The notes: generated from the letters alone by a model not told the origin. A DNA stretch of 64,000 nucleotides from Actimicrobium sp034313845 (GCF_034313845.1 NZ_JAVIWN010000003.1), one strand, 5' to 3'; shown: positions 1-9,314, counted from the stretch's first letter. A program made the numbers and translations.

Positions 1-3000
1 GGTGCAACTTTGCGCTCGCGTCGCACCCGTGGCGGCGTTGCCATGCTGGCTGCTGCGGCCTGTGCTGCCTGCAGCTTGGCCGGGTCGGTGGCTGCCAGCA
101 CCAGACCTGCCGATTTGAGAACATCGGAAAGATCATCTACTTTGGCAATCGTCGTGGCAGGCTCTGCAACAACCGGGACTGTTTCGACGGCGACGGCGAC
201 AGGCTTGATGACGACCGGGGCTGTTTCGACAGCGACAGGCTCGATGACGACCGGGGCTGTTTCGATAGCGACAGGCTCGATGACGACCGGGGCTGTTTCG
301 ATGGCGACAGGTTCGATGACGACCGGGGCTGTTTCGATAGCGACAGGCTCGATGACGACCGGGGCTGTTTCGATGGCGACAGGTTCGATGACGACCGGGG
401 CTGTTTCGATAGCGACAGGCTCGACGACGACCGGGGCTGTTTCGACAGCGACAGGCTCGATGATGACCGGGGTTGTTTCGACTTCAGCAAGTGGCTCGAT
501 TATTACCGGAACGGTTTCAACGACGACGGCGACAGGCTCGACGACGACAGGCGTTGTTTCGACGACGGCAGCAACTGGCTCGACAACCACCGGAACTGTT
601 TCGACGACGGCGACCACTGGCTCGACAACCACCTGAACGGTTTCAACAACGGCGACGACAGGCTCGACGACCGGCACTGTTTCGACGACAGCAACGACAG
701 CAACGACAGGCTCGGCAACGACCACCGGTGCAGCCATTGTTTCAGCGACAGCCACAACGCGTTCTTCCGACCGGATCACTTCTTGCGGTACCAGTGGTGC
801 TGGCATCGCGGCGCTCAATGCGGATGCGGGATAAGTCACATCGTTATCGGTTGCCAGCAGGTCGGCTCGGGCTATTGCTGCCTCGGCTGCGGCTGCGGCA
901 ATGGCGTTGGATGCGACCGGCACGAACACTTGCTCGGACTGGTCATTGCCGGTTGAAGAAGCATCATCAGCGTCTTCACCTTCACTGCTTCCTTCGACAA
1001 CTTCACCACCTTCACGATCGCGACGGTTACGGTTGCGACCACCACGGCGCCGACGCCGGCGTTTTTCTTCCAGTTGCTCACCTGTTTCCGCATCGACTGT
1101 GGTGACATCGGGTGACTCTTCGCTATCCTGCGCAGTCGCATTCCCGATTATCTGGACAGCCGCCGCCGAGACAGCAGTGGCAATGCCGGTTCCTGCTGCC
1201 ACTGGTAACAACGATTCGTCGCTACGGGTTTCGGCAACGACTTCCTTGCGATCTTCACGCGGTGGCCGTGGCGTGCGTTCCCGACGCGGTTCGGCACTGT
1301 CACGTGGCTCGCGCACTTCACGCGGTTCACGCACTTCACGCGGCTCGCGTGGTTCACGCGGCGGACGTGGCGTGCGGGCCGGCGGTGCGGTCGCTTCAGC
1401 TTGGGCAGCGACGGCCGGTGCTGTTTTTGCGCCGTCTTCGCGTCCGGATTCATCCCGGTCACGACCGCCCCGGCCGCCGCGACTGCGACCACGGGTATTG
1501 CGTCCGTTTTTGTCATTACGGTCGGTTTTTTCTTCTGCCTTGGCAGTCACTACCGGCGCGACAACAACAGGTTCTGCAGGTTTCTTGAAGAAGAAACCAA
1601 TCAGTTTGGCCAAAAATCCCTCTTCGGCAACTGGCGCGGCAGCGGCCGCAGCGGTCGGTTTGACAGCTTCCACGATCTTGCGTTCGACGATCGGTGCTGG
1701 CTGGTCTGGCGTGATGCTCTTGACGACGGCTTCCTGACGCGGCTTGGCTTCTTCTTTCTGGCGCTTGCCGTAACTGATGTCGGTCTCGGCTTCTTCCACC
1801 ATCGCGTAGCTGGCCTGGACTTCTTCGAGGCGGGCATCGTCATGCTTGATGCGCTCGAGTTTGTAGTGCGGGGTTTCGAGGTGCTTGTTCGGGATCATGA
1901 TGATCGAGACCCGATGGCGGGTTTCGATTTTCAGGATCTCGCCGCGCTTTTCATTGAGCAGGAACGCCGCCACATCGACCGGAGTCTGGATATGGATCGC
2001 GGCTGAATTTTCCTTCATTGCCTCTTCCTGGATGATGCGCAGGACTTGCAGTGCGGACGATTCGGTATCGCGGATGTGACCGGTGCCATTACAGCGCGGG
2101 CAAGTGACATGGCTGCCTTCGGACAACGAAGGACGCAGACGCTGGCGCGACAGTTCCATCAGGCCGAAACGCGAGATCTTGCCCATCTGAACGCGGGCAC
2201 GGTCAAAGTGCAGTGCATCTTTGAGACGGGTTTCGACTTCGCGCTGGTTCTTGGCGTTTTCCATGTCGATGAAGTCGATGACGATCAGGCCACCGAGGTC
2301 ACGCAGGCGTAACTGGCGGGCGACTTCTTCAGCGGCTTCGCAGTTGGTGTTAAACGCGGTGGTTTCGATATCGCTACCGCGGGTGGCGCGGGCCGAGTTG
2401 ACGTCGACCGAAACCAATGCCTCAGTGTGATCGATGACGATCGCGCCGCCGGATGGCAACGGCACGGTGCGCGAGTACGCGGTTTCAATCTGGTGTTCGA
2501 TCTGGAAGCGCGAGAACAGCGGCACATCGTCGCGGTAACGCTTGACCCGATGGACCATGTCCGGCATTACATGGCTCATGAACTGCTGGGCTTGTTCGTA
2601 GATGTCGTCGGTATCGATCAGGATTTCGCCGATGTCGGGCTGGAAGTAATCGCGGATGGCGCGGATCACGAGCGAGGATTCCTGATAAATCAGGAACGCG
2701 CCTGTCGATGATTGGCCGGCGCCTTCGATGGCACGCCAGAGTTGCATCAGGTAATTCAAGTCCCACTGCAGTTCATCGACATTGCGGCCGATGCCGGCGG
2801 TGCGGGCAATGACTGACATGCCGGCTGGCAGGTCGAGCTTGTCCATGGTTTCGCGCAGTTCCTGGCGATCTTCGCCTTCGACCCGGCGGGACACGCCGCC
2901 GCCGCGCGGATTGTTCGGCATCAGGACCAGGTAGCGTCCGGCCAGCGAGACGAACGAAGTCAGGGCTGCACCCTTGTTGCCGCGTTCTTCTTTTTCGACC

Positions 3001-3305
3001 TGGACCATGATTTCCTGGCCTTCGCGCAGCGCTTCCTTGATCGAGGTGGCGCGGACATCAACGCCTTCCTTGAAGTAGGTGCGGGCGACTTCCTTGAATG
3101 GCAGAAAGCCGTGGCGTTCTTCGCCGTAGCTGACGAAGCAGGCTTCGAGCGACGGTTCGATGCGGGTAATGACCCCTTTGTAGATATTGGATTTGCGCTG
3201 TTCGCGGCCAGTGGTTTCGATATCGATGTCGATCAGTTTCTGACCATCAACGATTGCGACGCGCAATTCTTCTTGCTGCGTCGCATTGAATAACATGCGT
3301 TTCAT
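1..3305 (-). CDS. rne: Ribonuclease E (partial, C-terminal end beyond the left edge)
   Basis: Endoribonuclease that starts decay of most mRNAs and processes rRNA and tRNA; scaffold of the degradosome at the inner membrane. The start ATG at 3303-3305 gives MKRMLFNATQQEELRVA, the classic family N-terminus, and the frame stays open for 1101 codons to the window edge. Visible: S1 region in the first ~120 residues, catalytic acidic residues in VDVNSA (near residue 300) and IDFIDM (near 340), and the zinc-link CPRC (near 403), all at E. coli-like spacing. After ~residue 520 the protein becomes a disordered tail: Arg/Gly/Pro-rich blocks, then a long Val/Pro/Glu/Ala-rich stretch encoded by tandem repeats. 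It is divergent from rluC, with a long 5' leader where autoregulation would be expected. Identity is certain; only the last residues are missing. Confidence 0.96.
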   Translation of the reverse strand, partial: MKRMLFNATQQEELRVAIVDGQKLIDIDIETTGREQRKSNIYKGVITRIEPSLEACFVSYGEERHGFLPFKEVARTYFKEGVDVRATSIKEALREGQEIMVQVEKEERGNKGAALTSFVSLAGRYLVLMPNNPRGGGVSRRVEGEDRQELRETMDKLDLPAGMSVIARTAGIGRNVDELQWDLNYLMQLWRAIEGAGQSSTGAFLIYQESSLVIRAIRDYFQPDIGEILIDTDDIYEQAQQFMSHVMPDMVHRVKRYRDDVPLFSRFQIEHQIETAYSRTVPLPSGGAIVIDHTEALVSVDVNSARATRGSDIETTAFNTNCEAAEEVARQLRLRDLGGLIVIDFIDMENAKNQREVETRLKDALHFDRARVQMGKISRFGLMELSRQRLRPSLSEGSHVTCPRCNGTGHIRDTESSALQVLRIIQEEAMKENSAAIHIQTPVDVAAFLLNEKRGEILKIETRHRVSIIMIPNKHLETPHYKLERIKHDDARLEEVQASYAMVEEAETDISYGKRQKEEAKPRQEAVVKSITPDQPAPIVERKIVEAVKPTAAAAAAPVAEEGFLAKLIGFFFKKPAEPVVVAPVVTAKAEEKTDRNDKNGRNTRGRSRGGRGGRDRDESGREDGAKTAPAVAAQAEATAPPARTPRPPREPREPREVREPREVREPRDSAEPRRERTPRPPREDRKEVVAETRSDESLLPVAAGTGIATAVSAAAVQIIGNATAQDSEESPDVTTVDAETGEQLEEKRRRRRRGGRNRNRRDREGGEVVEGSSEGEDADDASSTGNDQSEQVFVPVASNAIAAAAAEAAIARADLLATDNDVTYPASALSAAMPAPLVPQEVIRSEERVVAVAETMAAPVVVAEPVVAVVAVVETVPVVEPVVAVVETVQVVVEPVVAVVETVPVVVEPVAAVVETTPVVVEPVAVVVETVPVIIEPLAEVETTPVIIEPVAVETAPVVVEPVAIETAPVVIEPVAIETAPVVIEPVAIETAPVVIEPVAIETAPVVIEPVAIETAPVVIEPVAVETAPVVIKPVAVAVETVPVVAEPATTIAKVDDLSDVLKSAGLVLAATDPAKLQAAQAAAASMATPPRVRRERKVA
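201..488. repeat. 36-bp tandem repeat inside rne (about 8 copies)
   Basis: About eight consecutive 36-bp units. Read on the minus strand in the rne frame each gives a 12-residue unit of the type EPVAIETAPVVI. Copies alternate between two variants (GCTATC and GCCATC at one spot), so there is also a 72-bp higher-order period. Looser Val/Glu/Pro repeats continue to about position 760. The plus-strand open frame over this region is a by-product of the repeat. Confidence 0.9.
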
Positions 3306-3866
3306 TTTATTTTGCTCCGTGACGACTCAATGGTCGTCTTCAGTGCCGCCTTGTTTTTAGTATGGCGGCAAAAGTACAGGGATGTACGCGAGACCGGAGA
3401 ATGCGGGAGGGAACTGCCTTGGCATGCGTCAAACCGGCAGACCGGTTGGGCCGCTGCGGGGCGCAGATGAAACAGGCCTGATTACCGGCTACATGCCACC
3501 ATACGTCGGGCGCTTCGGGTATCGAGCGCATCATCGGCGGCAGGGCGAACTGGATAAGCTATACAAACTTCCGGGTTCAGCAGAATCGGTAAACAAGGTG
3601 CAATTTCATCAATTCGCCAGCTTGCCTTTGAGCTGGCAAGCTGGCGAAATTTATCCGAACATTCCGACTTCTCTGATCAACTTTCTTGCGCGCTGTCCGA
3701 TGACATCAACGGTGCGACCTTGACTCGCGCAAGAATGTTGCATACACATCTTTTCCATCGTATTTGCAAATTGGCGAGGCCGATGGAGACGCCCCTGTGT
3801 AGAATGAACTTCTTTCTCACACCAGCAGCTGTTTTGTAACTACTGCGAAACAAGTATATATTCAAA
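3306..3866. promoter_or_regulatory. Divergent rne/rluC intergenic region
   Basis: This 561-bp gap separates two divergently transcribed genes. I see no coding sequence: the short open frames have no ribosome site and no family-like sequence. It must hold promoters for both rne and rluC and the long rne leader. The one clear structure is the hairpin at 3613-3648. Autoregulation of RNase E through its 5' leader is known in E. coli; that it happens here is inference. Confidence 0.6.
3613..3648. promoter_or_regulatory. Perfect 14-bp hairpin between rne and rluC
   Basis: Arms TTCGCCAGCTTGCC and GGCAAGCTGGCGAA are perfect inverted complements with an 8-nt loop. It lies about 310 bp upstream of the rne start and 220 bp upstream of rluC. 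There is no T-tract, so a simple intrinsic terminator is unlikely; a leader stem or a protein site is possible. Confidence 0.6.
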
Positions 3867-4895
3867 ATGAAGGACTTAGAGAGATTTTCTGGGAAAGAAG
3901 CTGAAACGCTCTCACCCTCCCGGTCGCTGCAAGATTCTCCCCAAGTTCAACTCATCACGATTTCCGATGAAGAGTCTGGCCAGCGGATCGATAATTTCCT
4001 TTTACGTATCTGCAAGGGCGTTCCCAAAAGCCATATTTACCGGGTGCTTCGCTCAGGCGAAGTGCGCGTCAACAAGGGGCGTATCGACCAGACCTACCGG
4101 TTGACCGAAGGCGATATCGTGCGCGTGCCGCCGGTACGCGTTGCTGAAAAAAAAGAATCCACTGCGCCAGGCACTGAATTTGCCACGCTGTTTGAAGATA
4201 ATCATTTGCTGATCATCAACAAGCCTGCGGGCGTTGCCGTGCATGGCGGGTCGGGTGTCAGTTACGGCGTGATCGAGCAATTGCGCGCTGCGCGGCCCGA
4301 TGCCAAATTTCTGGAACTGGTGCATCGTCTCGACCGTGATACGTCGGGCATCTTGATTCTGGCGAAAAAGCGTTCGGCACTGACTAACTTGCATGCCCAG
4401 ATTCGCGATGGCGAAATCGACAAGCGCTATTTGCTGCTAGTACAAGGTGATTGGCAAAATGCCCGGCAGCACGTCAAACTGGCATTGCATAAATTCAATG
4501 CTCCGGATGGCGAGCGGCGAGTGCGGGTGCAGGCTGATGGCCTGGCATCGCACACGGTTTTCACATTGCTGCGAAAATACGAGCAGTTCGCGTTTCTGGA
4601 AGCAGAGCTGAAAACGGGCAGGACGCATCAGATCCGGGTTCATGCTGCTTCCAGTGGATTCCCGATCGCCGGTGACGACAAGTACGGCGATTTTGCATTG
4701 AACCGGATGCTGCAAAAAGCGGATGGCAAGCGGGTAGCGTTGAAAAGGATGTTCCTGCATGCGCATCAGATTACCTTCGTGCATCCTGATACCGGCAGGC
4801 CATTGACGTTGAACGCGCCGTTGACGCCAGAGTGCCTGAAGTTTCTGGCTAGCCTGACAGAAGCACCGGTTGCCGGTACGCCTGCGGTCAAGTAA
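3867..4895 (+). CDS. rluC: 23S rRNA pseudouridine synthase RluC
   Basis: Converts uridines of 23S rRNA (955, 2504 and 2580 in E. coli) to pseudouridine during 50S assembly. The 342-aa protein has an S4 RNA-binding domain at about residues 38-95 followed by an RluA-type catalytic domain with HRLDRDTSG, the catalytic Asp being residue 156. Length is about 20 residues above typical RluC because of a short polar N-terminal extension. It is divergent from rne, a conserved neighbourhood in proteobacteria that favours RluC over RluD or RluA. The HAD gene follows 43 bp downstream and is probably cotranscribed. Confidence 0.93.
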   Translation: MKDLERFSGKEAETLSPSRSLQDSPQVQLITISDEESGQRIDNFLLRICKGVPKSHIYRVLRSGEVRVNKGRIDQTYRLTEGDIVRVPPVRVAEKKESTAPGTEFATLFEDNHLLIINKPAGVAVHGGSGVSYGVIEQLRAARPDAKFLELVHRLDRDTSGILILAKKRSALTNLHAQIRDGEIDKRYLLLVQGDWQNARQHVKLALHKFNAPDGERRVRVQADGLASHTVFTLLRKYEQFAFLEAELKTGRTHQIRVHAASSGFPIAGDDKYGDFALNRMLQKADGKRVALKRMFLHAHQITFVHPDTGRPLTLNAPLTPECLKFLASLTEAPVAGTPAVK

Positions 4896-4938
4896 CCACC
4901 TTAATTTGAAGGAGCCGGTGGCAGCGCCACCGGGCATC

Positions 4939-5598
4939 ATGGCGCGAAAACAATTTGATCTGATCGTGTTCGATTGGGACGGTACGCTGATGGATAGCAC
5001 GGCGACCATCGTCAAGTGCATTCAGGATTCCGCCCGCGATTTGGGCTTGCCCATTCCCGACAAGCGCGCCGCGTCGTACGTGATCGGACTGGGCTTGCAG
5101 GATGCAATGGAAGCGGCCTTGCCCGATCTGGACCCCAAGTATTATCCGAAAATGGTAGAGCGCTATCGCCATCACTATCTGGCGACGGGCAATGACCTGA
5201 CCCTGTTCGATGGCGTTCGTGAAATGTTATCGGACTTGTCTCAAGCGGGATATTTTCTTGCTGTCGCAACCGGGAAAAGTCGTGTCGGTCTCAATCGCGC
5301 ACTCAATGCCGCCAAGTTGCTGTCGCTATTTGACGCGACGCGCTGCGCGGACGAGACCTTTTCCAAGCCAAATCCCGCGATGCTGCAGGAACTGACCCGC
5401 GAACTCGGTCAGGATATGAAGCGCACATTGATGATTGGCGATACCACGCACGATTTGCAGATGGCATTGAATGCCGGAGCAGCGGGTGTGGCGGTTCACT
5501 ACGGTGCGCATTCTGCACAGGAACTGGCCGTGCTCAATCCATTGTTCGCTGCCAATTCCGTCCGCGAATTGCATACCTGGTTGTCCGCGCATGCCTGA
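4939..5598 (+). CDS. HAD-superfamily hydrolase, phosphoglycolate phosphatase-like
   Basis: Cytosolic phosphatase of the HAD superfamily, 219 aa from this ATG. Motif I is DWDGT (Asp12 nucleophile, Asp14 acid/base), motif II is ATGKS, motif III/IV are KPNP and GDTTHD. The helical cap between motifs I and II matches the Gph/PGP group; the substrate cannot be read from sequence. The frame is open from 4870, inside rluC, and a GTG at 4918 lies close behind AAGGAG, so the start is uncertain by up to 7 codons. An 8-bp inverted repeat (CCGGTGGC/GCCACCGG) lies between that site and the ATG. The stop overlaps the next start (ATGCCTGA), so translation is coupled. Confidence 0.85.
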   Translation: MARKQFDLIVFDWDGTLMDSTATIVKCIQDSARDLGLPIPDKRAASYVIGLGLQDAMEAALPDLDPKYYPKMVERYRHHYLATGNDLTLFDGVREMLSDLSQAGYFLAVATGKSRVGLNRALNAAKLLSLFDATRCADETFSKPNPAMLQELTRELGQDMKRTLMIGDTTHDLQMALNAGAAGVAVHYGAHSAQELAVLNPLFAANSVRELHTWLSAHA

Positions 5599-5965
5599 CC
5601 TGTCACCCATTCCGATCTGCGACTCGACTGCGCTCATCGAAGGTGGCAAGGGCGTGCGCTTCACCGTGACAGCAGGTGGTGCGGATGCGACCGGATTTGT
5701 AGTGCGTTTCAGGGGGGCGGTGTATGGCTACCTTAATCGCTGCGCACATGTGCCGATCGAACTGGATTGGGCAGAAGGCGAGTTCTTTGAATCCAGTGGC
5801 TTGTACTTGATGTGTGCGACGCATGGTGCCATCTACGCGCCGGAAAGCGGCCGTTGTGCAGGAGGGCCATGTCGTGGTGGCAAGCTTCGTCCGATAGCGG
5901 TCACCGAGATACATGGCCAAATAGCCTGGTGCCCTGATAACTATGTAACACCAGGCAAAGCCTGA
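5591..5965 (+). CDS. Small Rieske [2Fe-2S] protein
   Basis: A 124-aa single-domain Rieske protein: CAH (Cys51, His53) and CATH (Cys75, His78) form the two cluster-binding boxes. There is no signal peptide or membrane segment, so it is cytosolic and resembles the ferredoxin components of ring-hydroxylating dioxygenases or the NirD type. No oxygenase partner is nearby; it sits between the HAD phosphatase (overlapping it by 8 nt) and the S49 peptidase, an arrangement common in Oxalobacteraceae and relatives (recalled, not checked). Role unknown. Confidence 0.85.
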   Translation: MPDLSPIPICDSTALIEGGKGVRFTVTAGGADATGFVVRFRGAVYGYLNRCAHVPIELDWAEGEFFESSGLYLMCATHGAIYAPESGRCAGGPCRGGKLRPIAVTEIHGQIAWCPDNYVTPGKA

Positions 5966-5990
5966 GTTTTGAACGATAGGAAAAGTAACG

Positions 5991-6995
5991 ATGAACAATG
6001 ATGATTTCAGTTCCGAGCAACCGGCCGCTCCGGTGAAGCCCGATGGCAAACCAATGAAAGACGGCTGGGAGCGCGATGTCATTGAAAAGCTGGCCTACGA
6101 AGCCTTGCGCGAACAGCGTGCCCGCCGTCGCTGGGGTATTTTCTTCAGACTGGCTACCCTGGCAGCAGTCGTGTTCGGGATATGGGCTTTTGTCAGTTTC
6201 GGCAAGACCGACGCAGAGGTCCTGACCACGCACACGGCGCTCATTGATATTGACGGCACGATTGAGTCCGGTGGCGGCAGCGGGTCGGCCGAATCGGTTA
6301 TTCCAGCCTTGAACAAGGCGTATGCCGATACAGCGGCGGTCGGCATTATTCTGCGCATCAACAGTCCGGGCGGGAGTCCGGTGCAGGCCGGCATGATCAA
6401 TGATGAAATGGTGCGCCTGCACAAGCTGTATCCGAAAAAGCCGCTGTATGTCGTGGTCGATGAAATGTGTGCATCGGGCGGCTATTACATCGCCGTGGCT
6501 GCGGACAAGATCTTTGTCAACAAGGCGAGCATTGTCGGTTCCATTGGGGTGCTGATGGATGGCTTCGGCTTCACCGGGTTGATGGATAAAGTGGGTGTCG
6601 AGCGGCGTCTGCAAACTGCGGGTGTGAACAAAGGATTCATGGATCCGTTCAGTCCGCAAAGCGAAAAGCAGAAGGCGTTCGCTCAGGAAATGCTCGATGA
6701 AATCCATCAGCAGTTCATTGACGTCGTGCGCAAGGGTCGTGGCAAGCGACTCAAGGAAACGCCGGAAACTTTTTCCGGATTGTTCTGGACGGGTTCCAAA
6801 GCCGTCGAGCTCGGATTGGCTGACGGTTTCGGTACCGTGGACAGCATCGCACGGGAGCAATTCAAGGCCGAAGATGTCGTTGATTACACGCAGCATGAAG
6901 GTTTGCCGGAACGTGTTCTGAAGAAATTTGGCGCTGCAATGGGTGCAGGGGCAATGAAATCGCTCGTTTCCGGCGCTTCTTCACAAATCCATTAA
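5991..6995 (+). CDS. Signal peptide peptidase SppA-like S49 peptidase
   Basis: Membrane-anchored serine peptidase that cleaves remnant signal peptides. The 334-aa protein has a charged cytosolic N-terminus, one membrane segment at about residues 49-68, and a single S49 domain. The Ser/Lys dyad is visible: Ser162 in CASGGYYIA and Lys214 in GVNKGF, 52 residues apart as in the Bacillus short form. INSPGG and GSIGV are also family motifs. It is the short, single-domain form, unlike E. coli SppA (618 aa). It starts 25 bp after the Rieske gene and is likely the last gene of the rluC-led transcription unit. Confidence 0.9.
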   Translation: MNNDDFSSEQPAAPVKPDGKPMKDGWERDVIEKLAYEALREQRARRRWGIFFRLATLAAVVFGIWAFVSFGKTDAEVLTTHTALIDIDGTIESGGGSGSAESVIPALNKAYADTAAVGIILRINSPGGSPVQAGMINDEMVRLHKLYPKKPLYVVVDEMCASGGYYIAVAADKIFVNKASIVGSIGVLMDGFGFTGLMDKVGVERRLQTAGVNKGFMDPFSPQSEKQKAFAQEMLDEIHQQFIDVVRKGRGKRLKETPETFSGLFWTGSKAVELGLADGFGTVDSIAREQFKAEDVVDYTQHEGLPERVLKKFGAAMGAGAMKSLVSGASSQIH

Positions 6996-7002
6996 GTTGA
7001 AA

Positions 7003-7020
7003 AGTCGCCACGTGGCGACT
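7003..7020. terminator. 18-bp perfect palindrome between convergent genes
   Basis: AGTCGCCAC and GTGGCGACT form a perfect palindrome just after the peptidase stop and overlapping the stop codon of the convergent gene. A bidirectional terminator is likely by position, although no T-tract follows on either strand. Confidence 0.45.
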
Positions 7021-7954
7021 AGCTTGGCCGTCGGTTAAACCATGTGCTTGAGACCGATCTGTCGTCGCTTGACACGGAGCTGTCGTCGCTTGATACGGAG
7101 CTGTCGTCGCTTGACACGGAGCTGTCGTCACTTGACACGGATCTTTCATGGGGCCACAGGATCGCCGTTTGAACATCGTACGGGTTTGAACTGTCATCGT
7201 GCCCCGGCTTGACCGGGACCGCTGTGGGAAGAGCTGAGTCATATACCGCGGCCAAATGTTGCGATTCATCCGCTGACTCATTTGCACCTGGATTGGACAA
7301 AGTCGGAGACTGCCGGGTAGTCGATAATCTGTTGGCATACAGCGCCGCGTAATCCGGGGTATCCCGTCGACGGGGTGGCCTACCCGGTGCCTTGCTGTAG
7401 GCACCTGGCGCAATTGATCCATCGCTTGGCAATTGCCGCTGTTTTATTCGGGCAATAGGTGCTACCGGTGTCGGTTGAACGTCGTTGTTACCGGTCGGCG
7501 TGAGTGCATCCAAGCCTACACTGACCGTCGTGCTGGCATTCAAGGACAAATTTTGAACACCATTTCTAACACCTTGCAGCATTTGCTTCCGAATCCTGTT
7601 TCCATGCGATGTAGCAACTGGACCCGTGGAATTGAGTGATGCGCCAGAACTTTTGCGATTAACCGAAGATTTCTCTGGAATGGGCGGTAAAGCATCCTTT
7701 GTCATATTGGCCCGTTGTTGCTTCTGGGTAGCCATGTCGGCAGCAACAGGGCCACTGGGAGTCGGTTGTGGCGGAGCCGGTAGTTGTTGGGCCGCCACGT
7801 TCGGTTGAGCACTGCGAATGCTTCTAGAAAAAATTTGACCCATGACACACCCCGAAGTCTCAGTTTGCATGAACTTCAGTAGCAAAGAAGACGCCGTTAG
7901 TTCCAAGGAACCATTCCGTTGATGGGCTGAATCAACGGAACCATGTGAGTTCAT
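7019..7954 (-). CDS. Orphan Ser/Pro-rich protein with acidic C-terminal repeats
   Basis: I do not recognise this 311-aa protein. It is low in hydrophobics, rich in Ser, Pro, Thr and Asn, predicted disordered by eye, and carries four SVSSDDS-type 7-residue repeats near its C-terminus before an aromatic STWFNRRPS tail. The start at 7954 has a good site (GAGGTGAG) 6 bp upstream. An internal ATG at 7843 would begin MGQIFSRS, which fits the eukaryotic N-myristoylation pattern MGxxxS seen in some injected effectors, but its ribosome site is weaker. No signal peptide, membrane segment or enzyme motif is visible. It stands alone. An effector role is speculation. Confidence 0.6.
   Translation of the reverse strand: MNSHGSVDSAHQRNGSLELTASSLLLKFMQTETSGCVMGQIFSRSIRSAQPNVAAQQLPAPPQPTPSGPVAADMATQKQQRANMTKDALPPIPEKSSVNRKSSGASLNSTGPVATSHGNRIRKQMLQGVRNGVQNLSLNASTTVSVGLDALTPTGNNDVQPTPVAPIARIKQRQLPSDGSIAPGAYSKAPGRPPRRRDTPDYAALYANRLSTTRQSPTLSNPGANESADESQHLAAVYDSALPTAVPVKPGHDDSSNPYDVQTAILWPHERSVSSDDSSVSSDDSSVSSDDSSVSSDDRSVSSTWFNRRPS
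7059..7142. repeat. 21-bp tandem repeat (4 copies) in the orphan gene
   Basis: Four consecutive 21-bp units (CTGTCGTCGCTTGACACGGAG with 1-2 changes) encode the SVSSDDS repeats on the minus strand. Such repeats change copy number easily. Confidence 0.85.
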
Positions 7955-8007
7955 GGCATTCTCACCTCATCACGGTGGCACAGGATGGTGTGTCTGCTAC
8001 GCCTTCC

Positions 8008-9314
8008 TCAACGCAAATTGCCGGTGTGACCCAGCGAATACCGGCCCGGTTGTGGCCACACGGTCAGGCCATGCGGTTCCTGTCCGACCTTGACCTGGTC
8101 CACGTTGCCGTTGGCAGTGGTAAATCGATACACCACATCATCGAACCGGCCTGACAGCCAAAGATATTTTCCGTCGGCGCTGACATTGCCCATGTCGGGA
8201 CTGCCGCCACCGGGCACGGGCCAGTTGGCGACCACTTTGTCGGTGGCGAAGTCAACGACGCTGACGCTGCCCTTGCCTTTACGTTTGCCGTGGATACGGT
8301 GAGTGCCGCGGTTGGCCACATACAGGTGCTTGCCGTCACGGCTAGGATAGATTCCGTGCGTGCCGACGCCTGTTGGAATGAACCCGACTTCCTTGAACGC
8401 GGCGATGTCGACGACATGCAATCCATCAGCTTCCATGTCGGCAATGTAGAGCTTGCTGCCATCCGGCGAGATGCGGATGTCTTGTGGCATACCTTTGCTG
8501 CTGGTGCAGATTTCAGTTGCCGGACCACCCGCCGACGCGGCCTCGGCGAAGCGCGCGGACGGCATCTTGAGCTTCAGGTAGCCTGCCACTTTGCGCCCAA
8601 CCAGATCAATTTTGGCGATCGTCCCATCGAATTCGCAGGTGAAGACCGCGTAGCGACCGTCACTGGAAAAGTCGGCGTGATTGATGCCGCCACAGGACGG
8701 CGTGTCGATCGAGTACTGCACCGTCATTGTCTTTGGATCGCGGAAGTCGAGACGGTGCATCGCTTCGGCGACGACGATGGCAGACTTTCCGTCGGGTGTG
8801 AAATACATGTTGTAGGGATCGTCCACCGGCACGGACTTGCCCGGCTTGCCAGTCATCGGGTCGATCGGCGTCAAGCTGCCCAGATTGGTCCGCTCGGCAT
8901 TGTTGGCGACCCAGAGTGTCTGCAAGTCATAAGCGGGCACGACGTGTTGCGGGCCGATGCCGACCTTGAACTTGTCGACGACTTTGAGCGTCTCCGGATC
9001 GATCACGTAGACATCGTTCGACCGCAGGTTGGGGACATAGACACGCGCCAACTGGTTCTTGACGACTGCGCTCATGTTGCCAGACCCAATGTCGCCATAG
9101 ACGTTCTTTGGGTCACTCAATGGTGGCATGCCAGGCAACGGCGAATACGTAGCGGTGGCTTCCGGGGGCGGGAGGCGCTCACTTCCCTGGCGCTAGTGAG
9201 GTTGCCAAACAGATCGACAGCCGACAACGTGAGCAGGCTCACGCCGATGAGGGCGATGCGTCGAGTACGGCGGCCAAGTGGCGTTACGGTGCGAGTGGTT
9301 AATGTGGATTTCAT
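8008..9314 (-). CDS. Exported YVTN-type beta-propeller protein, apparently frameshifted
   Basis: Beta-propeller of the YVTN/40-residue repeat class (repeated VYVIDPETLKVVDKF-like blades), found in secreted or periplasmic proteins that bind partners or cofactors. The intact frame runs from 9138 (TTG; first ATG 9129) to 8008 and covers all the blades. A separate frame from ATG 9314 (or 9323) encodes a basic, hydrophobic export signal and then leaves the propeller frame at a C-run (plus-strand GGGGG at 9163-9168). Joining the two gives a normal signal-plus-propeller protein, so a 1-nt indel, real or a sequencing error, is the simplest reading. If real, the propeller would lack its export signal. 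The creatininase-like gene lies just upstream on the same strand. Confidence 0.75.

Noticed and set aside
201..488. Regular repeats as a possible CRISPR array
   Set aside because: There are no unique spacers; units are contiguous and in frame with rne.
10..636. Long plus-strand open frame with TGAVS/TATGS repeats, looking like a repeat surface protein
   Set aside because: It is the antisense shadow of the rne repeat; the minus strand in the rne frame gives the expected Pro/Val/Glu/Ala tail with no stops.
3382..3723. 113-codon frame in the rne/rluC gap
   Set aside because: No ribosome site, no recognisable sequence, and it spans the hairpin; treated as leader DNA.
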